Assembly (NCBI GenBank): GCA_949987705.1
Contig: OX465281.1
Coordinates: forward strand, 99,046,326 to 99,110,325
From: Thereva unica
Taxonomy: Eukaryota > Arthropoda > Insecta > Diptera > Therevidae
Length of the DNA stretch: 64,000 nucleotides
Direction of reading: 5' to 3'
The position numbers and the translations under genes are program-made. Under the pieces are notes generated by a model. It saw only the letters and a program-made list of their open reading frames with translations, searched no databases and had not been told where the DNA came from. Numbering within the stretch: the stretch's first letter is position 1; every line of letters begins with the position of its first letter. Positions 31,209-41,893 of this stretch are shown here, piece after piece.

Positions 31209-32372
31209 TGATATCGTGCAGGAAAAAATGACCACATCCGTACGCACATACACACACACATACTTCCTCCCAATTTTTTGCTTAAAATGCTCCTGGGACC
31301 TTGAAAGATGAAAATACGTTGAAATTTTCGATTTCGATTTTCGGACCGATTACAATATCTTCCTATACTGGGAAGTTAATAACTCCACACCATAAATAAT
31401 GAAACAAGTCTTTCAGGAGTTTTTGTTATTCAACTCCTAAAGGGGTGAAACAGGGTGGAAAAATTTGTGTGGAAAGTTATTTACATTTCATCCGATTTTC
31501 TTCGAACTTAAAATAAATACCTGAGCGACTTTTCATAATATGATTATATTATAATCTACTGCAAACAAAACGAACTTATGCCATGCTTCCCCAAATATTC
31601 CTATTATATATAAAAATAGATAATTCCCCATAACTGGACGTCAAAATGCTTTAAAATTTTGTGAATAATCAGTAAATGTAAATTTTTATTTATACTATTT
31701 TCAGAAATCGATCTTTCTTAAATGATTTGAACCTGCACACGTTTTCGGTTTATGGGCTTATTTTGTTTTGACGTGACAACGTCTATTAAATCGGTTTAAG
31801 ATAGGACGCGCGTGTGAAAATGTCCCGCACACAAAAAAAAATTTGCTTCGAAATATATAATTTATTAATTGAGAAAATAATATAAAACGTAATAACAGAC
31901 GTTGTCACGTTCAAATGAATAGACGTTGTCACGTTAAAATACGGACGTGATATTTCTCTTCCAAGAACATTAATTTTTTTATAAAGAGAACCTAGGTGCA
32001 AAATGATGAAAATCAGTTCTATGACGGGAGTGTTGTCTTTGTCGCCCCTGAAAGTTCCGCCCGCGTGCGGTGCACACTCTGAATGCCCACGCCCAGCGGC
32101 TCTGTTTAGAATTCGAAAACATTATTGTTGCATTCCTTTATTTATTTAATTTGAAAGAATAAACCGATTTCACATACATAGTCCGGTCAAATTAGACCAA
32201 AAATAGGTGTACATAAATTAGCACCAAGCTGAAAATTGGTAGGATTGTTCAAAGCACCGTTATAAATGAAATCTAAAAAGTCCCCATCGATCCGGCACCT
32301 GGAACCTGGATTTACTCGGGGTCAAAGGTCACAAAAACGGGTTTTTCGCGATTTTCAGCAAAACGGTAACTT
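31209..32372. other. Unclassified sequence after the tandem array
   Basis: A short CA-rich patch lies at 31240-31262. The word GACGTGACAACGTCTATT (near 31770) recurs inverted as AATAGACGTTGTCACGTT near 31917. No coding signal. Confidence 0.5.
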
Positions 32373-32520
32373 TTATCATAAAATAGTGTTTACAAAGTTT
32401 GTAGATTATGCGATTACCTACTAAAAAGGATCTTATACATTTTCCCGTACGAATTGTCATTCCTGAAATATCGCCGTTTTAAAGATATAAAGCACTCATA
32501 TCCCCTCACTTGCAACTTGT
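32373..32520 (+). repeat. Dispersed repeat shared with the foldback at 46102-47311
   Basis: ACAAAGTTTGTAGATTATGC through GCAACTTGTAT matches 46290-46430 with moderate divergence (ATATCGCC(G/A)TTTTAAAGAT in both). Its right edge cuts gene 2. Confidence 0.7.
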
Positions 32521-33037
32521 ATGGCCGAGTTGTCCAATGTTTCACTAAGATGTCTTCACTATTATCAAATTTAGCATATGTGTCGTTCAATTTCAAACAG
32601 CGTCTTTTACGCTTTTGACAATTTTTGAATAAAGTAGTGGAAACGCTTCTTGGTAGCCATATCTAAGCATGCATGTTACAGTTTTATTTCAGAATTTGCC
32701 TTTTCACCTATATTTTAATGCACAAAAATCGGGTTGTATTTCAAAGCGCAGCCTTTTCCAGATTCGACACAAAAGTGGCTAATTCCAGAACAAAAATATT
32801 ATTTTTCAAAACCTGCCTTTTCCCTGTATGATTCTGAATCTGTGCACCATGAATAGTCCAAAACCTTCCTGTTCCATCAGTACTGTTTACAAAACGGTTC
32901 TTTTCCATGGAAAAAAGGGCAAAATTTGATATTCTATCATTTTCGGTGAAATAATCGAAACGACAGGCTGTTTGTTCTGCAGTGTTCTTTGATTTTAAAT
33001 AAAATTAATTAAAAAATAAAATTAAAGTCAACAAGTA

Positions 33038-34873
33038 ATGGTTTCAAATCAATTTGCTAAACAAGTTCTTGATGGTAGAGGCAGAAAAAGTTTGAAAACC
33101 GTTAAATCAAAATCAAAAGTGTAAGTCTGTGGAATTAGTTTTGTTGTGGAGCACCACCCCATAAGTTTGTTTATACTTCTCCAGGTATTCATCCAGCAAA
33201 TTGCCGAAGCTAATCAACTGCCGGCATAAAGGCAAATCGTTTAACTGTGCTCGGATATCGAAAAAAGACATTTACAAATTTTTCAAGGACTTTTATGGAA
33301 ATGAAACCAAGCTCACCCAAGATGCATATCTGCTCAGCTACTGCCTACCGCAACCCACAAAAAGGCATGACCGGTACAAAGGTGGCGCACGAAAGGAAGT
33401 TTCCATTCAATACTTCGTTCGGACGAGTTCAAAGAAGATAAAGAGAGTTTGCCAGTCATTCTTTCTTAGCATCCTTCACGTTTCAAAGGATCGCATTCAA
33501 CGCATATGTTCCCGACACTTGGAAACCGGAACTGCTCCTGCAGAACTTCAAGGCGGGGATAAAAAATCAATGAAATTCGAAGATAAACGAAAAGGTGTTA
33601 TTAATTTCATCAAGACGGTGTTATTAAATTCACTACTGCAGGAGCAGAACTTCAAATCGGCAATACTTACCAAGCGAATTAAATATTTGCAAAATGTGGA
33701 AACAATATAATCTTCAAGCGGAAAATGCGTTGAAGGTACGACATAGTTTCTTCCGAAATATATTCTGCAGAGACTTTAATATCGGATTTAAAACACCCAG
33801 TTCTGATAAATGCTCCACCTGTATCAGTCTGAAGGACCAGATTAAAGTGCTACAAAAAACTGGCAATGAGTCCGCCAAAGTTGCAAAAATGACAGAGTAT
33901 CAAGTCCACAAGGAACGAGGAAAGGCATTCTTTAAACTGTTAGCTGCAAGCAGAAATGACACGGTAACAATATCATTCGACTGTCAGAAAAACATGGTAT
34001 TACCGAAAGTACCCGATCAATCTGCGTACTACAGCAGACAGTTATATTTGTACCTGTTCGCAATCGTTGTCGGTGATTCACACAGCAAGCTGACCACAGA
34101 CAACGTATTTTTATACACATGGACGGAAAACGACTTCGCGAAAGGCTCAAACGAGATAGCTTCGGCTATCTATCATTGTCTGAACCTTATTGACTTCGTC
34201 TGTTTTGCGATGGCTGCGGAGGACAAAATAAAAATTGCACTGTTGTCGGGATGGTGGCAAACTGGTTCGCCACAAAAGCTCCGAAAAATTTGAAAGAAAT
34301 TCAAATAATATATCCTGTTCCGGGTCATTCTTATATACCGCCGGAAAGGGTCTTCGCGCTAATAGAGAAAGAAGTTCGGCGAAAGGAAGTTATTGCGACG
34401 AAGGACGAATACTTTGAAATATACCGGAAGTATGGTCTACTCATTAAATTTGGAAGTGATTGGCCAAATGTGGATTGGAAGACAGAATGCACTAGAGTGC
34501 TGAAACGGGATCTTGGCACTTCAAATTCAAAGCATCGAAACGGTTCATCCTGAAGAAAGGATGTCGCTCAGAAATATTGATTCGCTGTGAGCATGCTTAC
34601 AGAAGTGACCTGGGTGCCAACAAATCTGTATTAAGGAAAGGGAAGCGTCTATCTTCCATGAGACCGCGGACAATACAGCAAGGAATTAAAGTTAAAGACG
34701 AAAAAATCAAAGACGTGAAAGCCCTGTTAGAGAAACATTTTGGAGATCAGTGGTCGCAGATTCCTGAACTTCTGTTTTATAAGGAAGTTTTTGATCGAAA
34801 TGAGGAAGCTGATGAGGACGACATCGAAAGTTTGTGCGAGATGCCTGATGAAGACATCGACCTAAGGATTTGA
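33038..34873 (+). pseudogene. Two-exon transposase-like gene of an uncharacterised family, three frameshifts
   Basis: Exon 1, ATG 33038 to 33120 (MVSNQFAKQVLDGRGRKSLK); intron 33121-33184 (GTAAGT...CTCCAG, 64 bp); exon 2 from 33185, in phase. N-terminal part has basic and Cys residues (KSFNCARISKKDI), FFLSILHVSKDRIQRI; then DKCSTCISLKDQI near 33805; SFDCQKNMVLPKVPDQSAYY near 33973; WTENDFAKGSNEIASA; DGCGGQNKN near 34209; GHSYIPPERVFALIEK; FGSDWPNVDWKTE; late YRSDLGANKSVLRKGKR; acidic C-terminus to TGA 34873. Asp in SFD and DG and the order resemble an RNase H-fold (DDE-like) enzyme, by inference. Frames shift near 33700, 34205 and 34495. Similar proteins, recalled without search, occur in many insect and cnidarian genomes as uncharacterised, TE-like proteins. 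Confidence 0.78.
33121..33184 (+). other. Intron of the transposase-like gene
   Basis: Donor GTAAGT, acceptor TTATACTTCTCCAG, 64 bp. Without it, exon 1 (83 nt) would run into the TAA at 33122; with it removed the frame continues into the 33201 frame. Typical short insect intron. Confidence 0.8.
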
Positions 34874-36222
34874 AACTTCATACAGAGCTTTCGGCAATGA
34901 ATTTAATTTTTATTTGATTTTGTTCTTATTTTTTTTTTGAATTTATTTATTGTTTGGATTTTAAATTGGTTTTTTTGTTCCTTTCAAACATTGTACTGAA
35001 AAAAAAAATAATTAAAAAAAATGTCATTAACCAAAACACTTTTTTTTTCCTGTATGTTGTTTTCAGAACTCGCCTTTTCCTGCTCGATTGAAATCAAACC
35101 GCGTCTTTTCCAAAGTGTCGCACCAAAACTGTCTACTTCCAAAATTCAAATTTAAAATCTATCTTAACTGACACATTTTGAAGTTTGTGACAAATGCCAT
35201 CTAGATGACAGTATTGTAAATAGTTGAAAAGGAAAAAAAACTGGGTATATCGCGCTCGCTTTGTCCCACACAGGTTTTTTGCAATTTCTGACTTTGCGCT
35301 TAGGGTGGAAAAGACGGTGTTTGAAATTGGACGACACATATGGTAACACTTTCGTAGAGCATTCATTACACTTTCTCAATAAACATTTTTCTGAATAGCG
35401 ATCACAACATAGTATCTCTAAACCTGATTGATAGTTGTCGAACCCAAGAATGTTTTCATGTACAACACAGGCACAAGTATCACGGTCCGTAAGTTTAGGG
35501 GGCACGACCGAGAATGGACGTAATCGACAAAATAATGAATACCCAATTGTTAAAGTACTTGTTTGAAGAAACTTCTTGTGTAAGTTTTTAAAAGAATCCA
35601 ACAAATACCGTTTCTGCTTTTTGACTCTATTGTACCGAGTACCTAATGCACTCCTTTTTTCCTGCTGTAGTGCGACTATTACTATCGTCCTCATAGAATC
35701 TGTGAATCGTTTGGAGTACTCCGTTTTTCTTAGCTTTAGTTTTCTTTTTAGAACTATTGCACCGATACTTATATGAAATACAGCTATTATCAAATCGCCA
35801 AAATTTATATTTTTCAACATTTGGGCCCAACAAAAGCTGTTTGAAATTGGATTTCTCTTGATGAGTTTTAGCTTTTGAAAAATTTTGTGATATTTGGCTT
35901 TGCAAAACTTCGCCAAACAACGCTCTTTTGACCAATTCTCTTCTTTGATTTGGATCTTTTGCCATTTGTTCAATTTTACTTTTAGGCGTTAGTAATTTTT
36001 TAAATGTATTTAATTTAATGATTTTTTGTCTCAGTCTGTTGAATTTCTTCTGTTTCGTGTTGAGCTTTTTCTTTAAATCAGCAATAATAGCGCATTTTGT
36101 CTGCAGCTCTTTATTTCTTAACTTTCGTTGATGAAGGCTTCTTCTCTTAGCTTCAACTTTTCTAAGATCATCATTCACATTTTCATTATTTCTATTAATG
36201 TTCAGCAGTTCTGGAACTATAT

Positions 36223-36703
36223 TGTTACGTTTTTACGGCTTAACGGATTCGTAGGATTAATTAAGGAATACACTTTTTAATTATCCGAACAAAACTTATT
36301 TATTACAAACCAAACACAATTTAAAAATAAACACAATTCTTAGAGTTCACTATAATCACTAGCAAATTTAATATTTCGCACTATTCAATTCTTATTATCG
36401 CTTTTTATTTCACTATAAATCACCACTTTTCACTTTGGAACACTTGTATCGCCTTTATAATCAAAACTGACTCGATAGCGGCTGCCAGGCGCTTTTATAT
36501 AGGCAGTTCCACCTTTGTGTACTTTCTTGAACCTTCGTTTTCTGGTTCCTTGTGGTATGTTCTTTTATTTCCTTAAGTTTCGACCAGCTTGAAGTTGTCT
36601 TCGCTTATCGCTCGTTAGTTTAGTACATAAATTCTTAGTTCAGACAACAACCGAAAATCGTTGATTCATCCTCTCGATAAACAGATGGCGCATAATCATC
36701 ACA
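36223..36703 (-). repeat. G3 3' LTR (intact), 481 bp
   Basis: Starts TGTTACGTTTTTACGGC and ends ATAATCATCACA on the plus strand. TATATAGGCAG-type promoter-like sequence lies near 36495 within it. The partner is 39094-42181. A purine-rich polypurine tract (coding strand AAGAAGGGGGCAA) abuts it at 36704-36719. Confidence 0.92.
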
Positions 36704-36714
36704 TTGCCCCCTTC

Positions 36715-37077
36715 TTAGGACTGTTCGTCCCGAACAGTTGTCCATCCTGGATCCGGCTGATGATATGGGCACAGCCTGTCTATGTGCACAATCTTCTTCT
36801 TTGCTTTGGGTCCTTGTTGAATCCTGTAGACCACATCGTTGATCCGTGTTAGGATTTTATAGGGCCCCTCCCACTGACGCTGAAGTTTCGGAGACTTGCC
36901 TTTCCGTCTTCGAGGGTTGAACAGCCCAACGAGGTCACCTTCCTGGAATCCGCTACAGTTTGCTCGGAGGTCGTACCTTGGTTTCATCCTGTCACTGGCC
37001 GTCTTAGGATTCTCCCTAGAGATTTTGTCAACTGAGGCTCCAACGTGGTCGCGCATCTCGAATTCCTTGGTCCTCAT
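36715..37077 (-). pseudogene. G3 integrase C-terminal tail
   Basis: About 120 residues: NPKTASDRMKPRYDLRA, FQEGDLVGLFNPRRRKGKSP, LQRQWEGPYKILTRINDVVY and IVHIDRLCPYHQPDP. This is the post-core part of a gypsy integrase with the GPY-type module that binds DNA. The catalytic core is deleted. Upstream, the junction to protease is near 37085. The stop lies just before the polypurine tract, as in complete elements. Confidence 0.88.
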
Positions 37078-37089
37078 ATTTTATGCTTG

Positions 37090-37762
37090 GCTCCGCAGTC
37101 GTCTTTTGACACTTTTCCTCAATACGCCAACGATACTTAAAACTTGGTTCGCATGGTCGCCGGGACAGTGCAGTATCCATTGGAATTCCCCTGTTGCGGT
37201 GTTTCATCATCAATTCTCCAAGGTCCAATAGTATTCCGTGTGTTGTCATAAAGTCCAAACCAAGAATACACTCGTCTACTATGTCAGCTACCAGGAACGA
37301 ATGTGTAAACTTAATGTCGCCGAGTACCACGTCCATCATTGTTTCCCCATGTAATTTCACTGGTTCTCCTGTTACAGTTTTCAGAATGTACTGGTCCGCG
37401 TTTTTCAGCCACTTTCTACGGACCAAATCAGCCCTGATGACAGATCTTGAAGCACCTGTATCCACGGTAATTGTGTATTGTTCAACACCAACTTTCCCCT
37501 CGATGACAAGGCTGTTGTTGCCACGCTGCAGTTGGGTGATGTTGACGATGACATCAGGGGTCTCCATTTTCCCCACTAACTCCCTCCGGTCGCCTTTCTG
37601 CCGTTGTCCACATTTTTCACAGCATGTTGAACCACTCCTACTCCTTGCGATTCCACTCTCCTTCGCTTTCGGCAACTCCTTTGTAAATGGCCCGGCTCGC
37701 CATCGCCACAGTTCCAGCATCGTAGACGACGACGTACTTCCGAGGTGTTGACTCGATGGCAA
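37090..37762 (-). pseudogene. G3 protease
   Basis: Retroviral-type aspartic protease in a frame overlapping the end of gag (gag ends at 37576). MQ..GNNSLVIEGKVGVEQY leads to TITVDTGASRSVIRADLV with intact DTG, and DECILGLDFMTTHGILLDL gives the second conserved ILG block. The overlap with gag in another frame suggests expression by frameshifting. Past about 37140 the protein fuses into deleted sequence, so it ends without RT. Confidence 0.85.
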
Positions 37763-38979
37763 ATGTTCTCAGTCATATTGATTCCCCTGAGGTGGACCGT
37801 GTTCCTTGTTGCTTGCTTCGCTGCCTCGTATGCCAGAGCATATGCCAGAACTTCTGCTGTAGTCTTCTTTCCAGCGAATCTGGCCGCTTGTTGTAGGTTC
37901 CGGTCGGTAAATGAGTTAGGAAGAGCCTCTCTTGCTACTTCGTTGATGTAGTCTTGGCCGAAGCTAGGATAAGCCAGATGCACTAACCTCTCGATATCGG
38001 CGCATAGTTGTTGTAAAGTTTCTCCTGGCTTTTGAAGTCGATTGCGAAGTTGAAGTCGATAAACCTCTTGCATGTGCTGATCACCGTAACGCATTTCCAG
38101 CGCTTGAACTAAGAACCCGTAGCTGTTGCGATGTTCTGCTGGTATTGACTGCAATATTTCTGCTGCTGTGCCCCTTAGTGACAACGTTAAGGCCGTTGCT
38201 TTCTCCTCCTCAGTCCAAAAATTGCCTGTTGCTGCTGCTTCGAATTGGAGCTTATAAGTAGGCCATGGGCTTTGCCCGTCGAAAGTTGGAGGCTGCAATT
38301 TCCTAACTCCGATCACTTCGTGGGATGCCGTCCTTGGGTGGTGAATCTTTACCCTTTCTAGATCTGCTCTGACGGTTTCTAGTTCAATTTCGAGTTTTCC
38401 TAGATCATTCCTTACGTTTGCCTTGATGGAAGATTCGAGATTATCCAGGTCATTCCTTACATTTGCCTTGATGGAAGATTCGAGACTTTCCAGATCATTC
38501 CTTACATTTTCTTTCATGTTATCCAGCTTATTATCGACAGAAAGTGAGAATGATTCGATTTTCTGCTCTAACTGGCTCCTCTGTTCTTCCATCGACTCTT
38601 TGAGTTCTGCGATCGAACGTTCATGAACTACTGTTAACATTTTTTGTTCATCCTTTAACGCCAACACTTCCGCCTTGATCTCTGTTGTCGCTTCCTTCAC
38701 CTCTGCTGATGAACGTTCTTGGGCTGCTGATGACCGTTCTTGCGCTTCTTTCATCCCCATCAATGTCTTAAAAAGCTCTGCCATACTCACTGTTGCTTCT
38801 TCTGGCTCTGCTGCTACCTCGCCTTCAAACATGTAGGTTTCAGGATCTTTTCCCTCGTTCACCATAGCTTCTCGAAGCAGGGCAGTTAGGGAACTTTTAG
38901 CCCCCACCGTTGACAACGAGCGTTTACTTAATTCTCTTTTTAACTCTACAGTGCGCAAATCCACTAGCTTTCGACCCAT
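37576..38979 (-). CDS. G3 gag: SAP-like domain, coiled coil, capsid, zinc knuckle
   Basis: 467 residues from ATG 38979 (MGRKLVDLRTVELKREL). Residues 5-40 look like a SAP domain (TVELKRELSKRSLSTVGAKS). Residues about 70-230 are a long coiled coil with a 17-residue repeat, SSIKANVRNDLDNLE, seen two to three times, a tandem duplication in the DNA at about 38405-38510. Capsid-like part from LQPPTFDGQSPWPTYKLQF to AAKQATRN. One knuckle, CWNCGDGEPGHLQRSC, has one extra residue between the second Cys and His. Gag packages element RNA. The frame is intact, so this defective element could still have supplied a gag or been packaged in trans (inference). Confidence 0.9.
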   Translation of the reverse strand: MGRKLVDLRTVELKRELSKRSLSTVGAKSSLTALLREAMVNEGKDPETYMFEGEVAAEPEEATVSMAELFKTLMGMKEAQERSSAAQERSSAEVKEATTEIKAEVLALKDEQKMLTVVHERSIAELKESMEEQRSQLEQKIESFSLSVDNKLDNMKENVRNDLESLESSIKANVRNDLDNLESSIKANVRNDLGKLEIELETVRADLERVKIHHPRTASHEVIGVRKLQPPTFDGQSPWPTYKLQFEAAATGNFWTEEEKATALTLSLRGTAAEILQSIPAEHRNSYGFLVQALEMRYGDQHMQEVYRLQLRNRLQKPGETLQQLCADIERLVHLAYPSFGQDYINEVAREALPNSFTDRNLQQAARFAGKKTTAEVLAYALAYEAAKQATRNTVHLRGINMTENICHRVNTSEVRRRLRCWNCGDGEPGHLQRSCRKRRRVESQGVGVVQHAVKNVDNGRKATGGS

Positions 38980-39073
38980 TTTATTAATAAGTCCTTATTT
39001 CTCACGCACAAAATTTAAATTCCAATCACAATAGTTTTTTTTTAAGTCCCTTATTTCACTTATCTCTTAATTA

Positions 39074-39091
39074 ATCCCACTTCTGACACCA
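39074..39091 (-). promoter_or_regulatory. G3 primer-binding site for tRNA-Leu
   Basis: On the minus strand TGGTGTCAGAAGTGGGAT follows the 5' LTR after a 2-base spacer. It is complementary to the CCA-bearing 3' end of a leucine tRNA as recalled. Confidence 0.75.
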
Positions 39092-39285
39092 ATTGTTACG
39101 TTTTTACGGCTTAACGGATTCGTAGGATTAATTAAGGAATACACTTTTTAATTATCCAAACAAAACTTATTTATTACAAACCAAACACAATTTAAAAATA
39201 AACACAATTCTTAGAGTTCACTATAATCACTAGCAAATTTAATATTTCGCACTATTCAATTCTTACTATCGCTTTTAATTTAAGA

Positions 39286-41893
39286 ACATCAGCCTCATAA
39301 ACGTTCACGCACCTACAGAAGAGTCCCCGGATGATGATAAAGAAGAATTCTTCGAATTAGTTGAACGGGAACTTAATGCCTGCCCCAGGTATGATGTAAA
39401 AATCATACTGGGAGATCTGAACGCCAAAGTAGGCCGGGAGCCCATATACAGGCAATATGTCGGCAACCACAGCTTGCATGAAAACACTAATGACAATGGA
39501 CAGCGAGTTGTAGAGATGGCAGCAAGTAAGAACTTGGTCGTTGCAAGTACTAGATTTGCGCGTAAAGATATCCATAAAGCCACCTGGGTATCTCCTGATG
39601 GAGCCACTCGCAACCAAATAGATCATGTGTTGATAGACCGCCGCCACCTTTCGGGTCTGATGACGGTACGAACGTACCGAGGTGCCAACTTCGACTCGGA
39701 TCACTATCTTGTTGGTATGGTGCTCCGAGAGCGCATTTCAACGCTGAAAAGCTTTGTATCCGCTGATCAGGCTCGAATCAACACAGCTGCACTACGCAAT
39801 GAAATGGCCAGAAACAGCTACGGTCATGCATTAGAACTCGCCCTAAGTCCTGGGGATGAGATGCCGGGCGTTGAAGAGAACTGGACCCGCCTTAAAAATA
39901 CTGTCATTAGTACTGCTGATTCCATCTTAGGCAGAAGTCGTAAAGATCGGAACGACTGGTTCGATAATGAATGCAAGCTGGCAACTGAACGTAAGAATGC
40001 TGCGTACCGAGCCATGCAGCAGTCTCAGAGAACACGGGCACGCGAAGAGAACTATAAAGAGCTCAGAAAAGAAGAAAAGAGAATTCACAGACGGAAAAAG
40101 GAAGCCTGGGAAAAAAATCTCGTATGTGAGCTGGAACAGTACAGAGAACGACGGCCGCACCAGGCGCGGGAGTTCTACCAAAGAGTCCGCAGTATGACGC
40201 AATTCACACCACGTTGTACATACTGCAAGGACAAAGAAGGTAATCTGATCGCATCTTGGGGCGATGGGAAGAGCACTTTCATGAATTGCTAAATGGCGAG
40301 CTAACTGAGGATTCGGAGGCTCCACCAATATCTGATGACAATGCTATGCTGCCGCCACCAAGCATAGAAGAAGTTAGCAGAGCCATCAGCCGGCTCAAAA
40401 ACAACAAGGCCTCGGGTGCAGACGGCATCGCAGCGGAGCTGGTTAAATATGGAGGGCCTACATTACACCAAGCGATTCATGAATTAATTGTGCAAGTATG
40501 GGAGCAGGAAGTGATGCCAGAAGACTGGAGAAACGGTACACGGTACACAAAAAAGGAGATATCACAGCGTGCACTAATTATCGCGGTATAACGTTGTTGA
40601 GTACAGTGTATAAGATATTCTCCGCTATCCTACAAAACAGGATGGCCCCATACGCCAGAAACATCATAGGCCACTACCAGTGTGGCTTCAGCCCAGGCAA
40701 ATCAACGACTGATCAGATTTTCACCTTGAGGCAGGCTATGGAAAAATATCTAGAGTTTCAAAACTCAATTCAACACCTCTTCATAGACTTTAAAGCCGCC
40801 TATGATAGCATAGCCAGGGTAGAACTCTACAAAGCCATGAGAGAATTCGGCATCCCCAACAAACTGACAAGACTATGTAGGTTGACCATGATCAATGTGT
40901 AAAGCCAAGTAAAGGTATCCGGAACACTGTCCAGACTAATCAACATCTATAATGGACTCCGACAAGGGGACGGTCTGGCCTGCCTTCTTTTCAACCTGGC
41001 GTTGGAGAAAGTGATCCGAGATTCGGGCGTGACATCTAGGGGTACAATCCTCCACAAGTCCACCCAATTACTGGCTTACGCAGACGACATTGACATCATT
41101 GGAAGAACAACAACAGCTGTACAAGAAGCTTTCACTCAGATTGAGCAAGCGGCAGGAAATCTGGGACTGCACATTAACGAAAGCAAAACAAAGTACATGG
41201 TGGCCTCGTCTGGAAGAACACCTAACATTGGTCCCACAATCAAGGTAGCGGAACACGAGTTTGACGTGGTAAAATCATTTACCTACCTTGGGTCAATAGT
41301 AGCAGCCGACAATAGCATGGAACCAGAAATACGCGCACGACTGCTAAAAGCCAACAAAGCCTACTATAGTCTGTCAAGGCTCTTCAAATCCAAATATCTA
41401 ACCATAACGTCTAAACTTTTACTATATAAGACGATGGTCTTACCCGTTCTCACATATGCATCCGAAACGTGGGTGCTTAGCAAAAAGCACTCAAACCTCT
41501 TGGGCGTGTTTGAGAGGAAAATACTTCGGAGGATTGTTGGCCCCGTATGTGAGGAAGGACGATTCCGGAGACTCTACAATGACGAGATCTACGAGCGCTA
41601 TCGCGACATAGATGTTGTGAAGAAAATAAAGCTCGGTAGGCTCCGGTGGGCAGGGCATCTAGCTCGTATGAGTGAAGATGAGCCTGCTCGGAAAGTTCTC
41701 TGCGGTAAGACCTATGGGGTGCGACAGCGAGGGAGGCCCAACCTTCGCTGGAAGGATGGCGTGGACCAGGACGCTCAGAGTTTAGGGATGCCAAACTGGA
41801 TGACATCGGCTCAGAATCGGGACCGGTGGAGAGAACAGTTGCGCGAGGCCAGGACCGGATCCCGGTTGTAGAGCCGTTAAAGAAGAAGAAGAA
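39286..41893 (+). mobile_element. RTE-clade LINE, 5'-truncated
   Basis: Endonuclease tail, RT and the long C-terminal tail of RTE-type elements, ending with an AAGAAGAAGAAGAAT tail at about 41879-41893. Inserted in the G3 LTR; the two junctions are read by comparison with the intact LTR. Confidence 0.9.
39300..41871 (+). pseudogene. RTE ORF2: endonuclease tail, RT, C-terminus; shifts and one stop
   Basis: Endonuclease tail with NVHAPTEE, VKIILGDLNAKVG, NGQRVVEMAASKNLVVAST, NQIDHVLIDRRH and the FDSDHYLVGM box. RT: NNKASGADGIAAELVKYGG, NYRGITLLSTVYKIFSAIL, CGFSPGKSTTDQIFTLRQAM, LFIDFKAAYDSI, NGLRQGDGLACLLFNLALE and catalytic LLAYADDIDIIG. C-terminus: YASETWVLSKKHSNLLGVFE, RLRWAGHLARM, RGRPNLRWKDGVDQDA and a final NRDRWREQLREA, typical of the RTE clade. 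Breaks: frame changes near 40255 and 40540, and an in-frame TAA at 40900. Relatives are the fragments at 13080 and 58050. Confidence 0.9.

Larger units (their letters stand above)
32580..35337 (+). mobile_element. 2758-bp DNA transposon with spliced transposase-like gene
   Basis: Ends: GTGTCGTTCAATTTCAAACA on the left and, inverted, GTGTCGTCCAATTTCAAACA on the right, continuing to about 30 bp with three mismatches. TSD ATAT at 32576-32579 and 35338-35341, inside gene 2, whose frame is restored when one ATAT and the element are left out. Just inside both ends a degenerate motif like TTTCAAACNGCGTCTTTTCC recurs (near 32698, 32749, 32812, 32864, 32898 on the left; 35065 and 35103 on the right). 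Carries the gene at 33038-34873. Superfamily not assigned. Confidence 0.82.

Noticed and set aside
32414..32596. 60-codon minus frame as a gene of its own
   Set aside because: Its first part is the transposon end, its middle is gene 2 and its last part is a dispersed repeat.
35576..35776. Plus-strand frame opposite gene 2
   Set aside because: Antisense shadow of gene 2.
37194..37951. Plus-strand frames across G3 gag and protease
   Set aside because: Shadows of the minus-strand coding.
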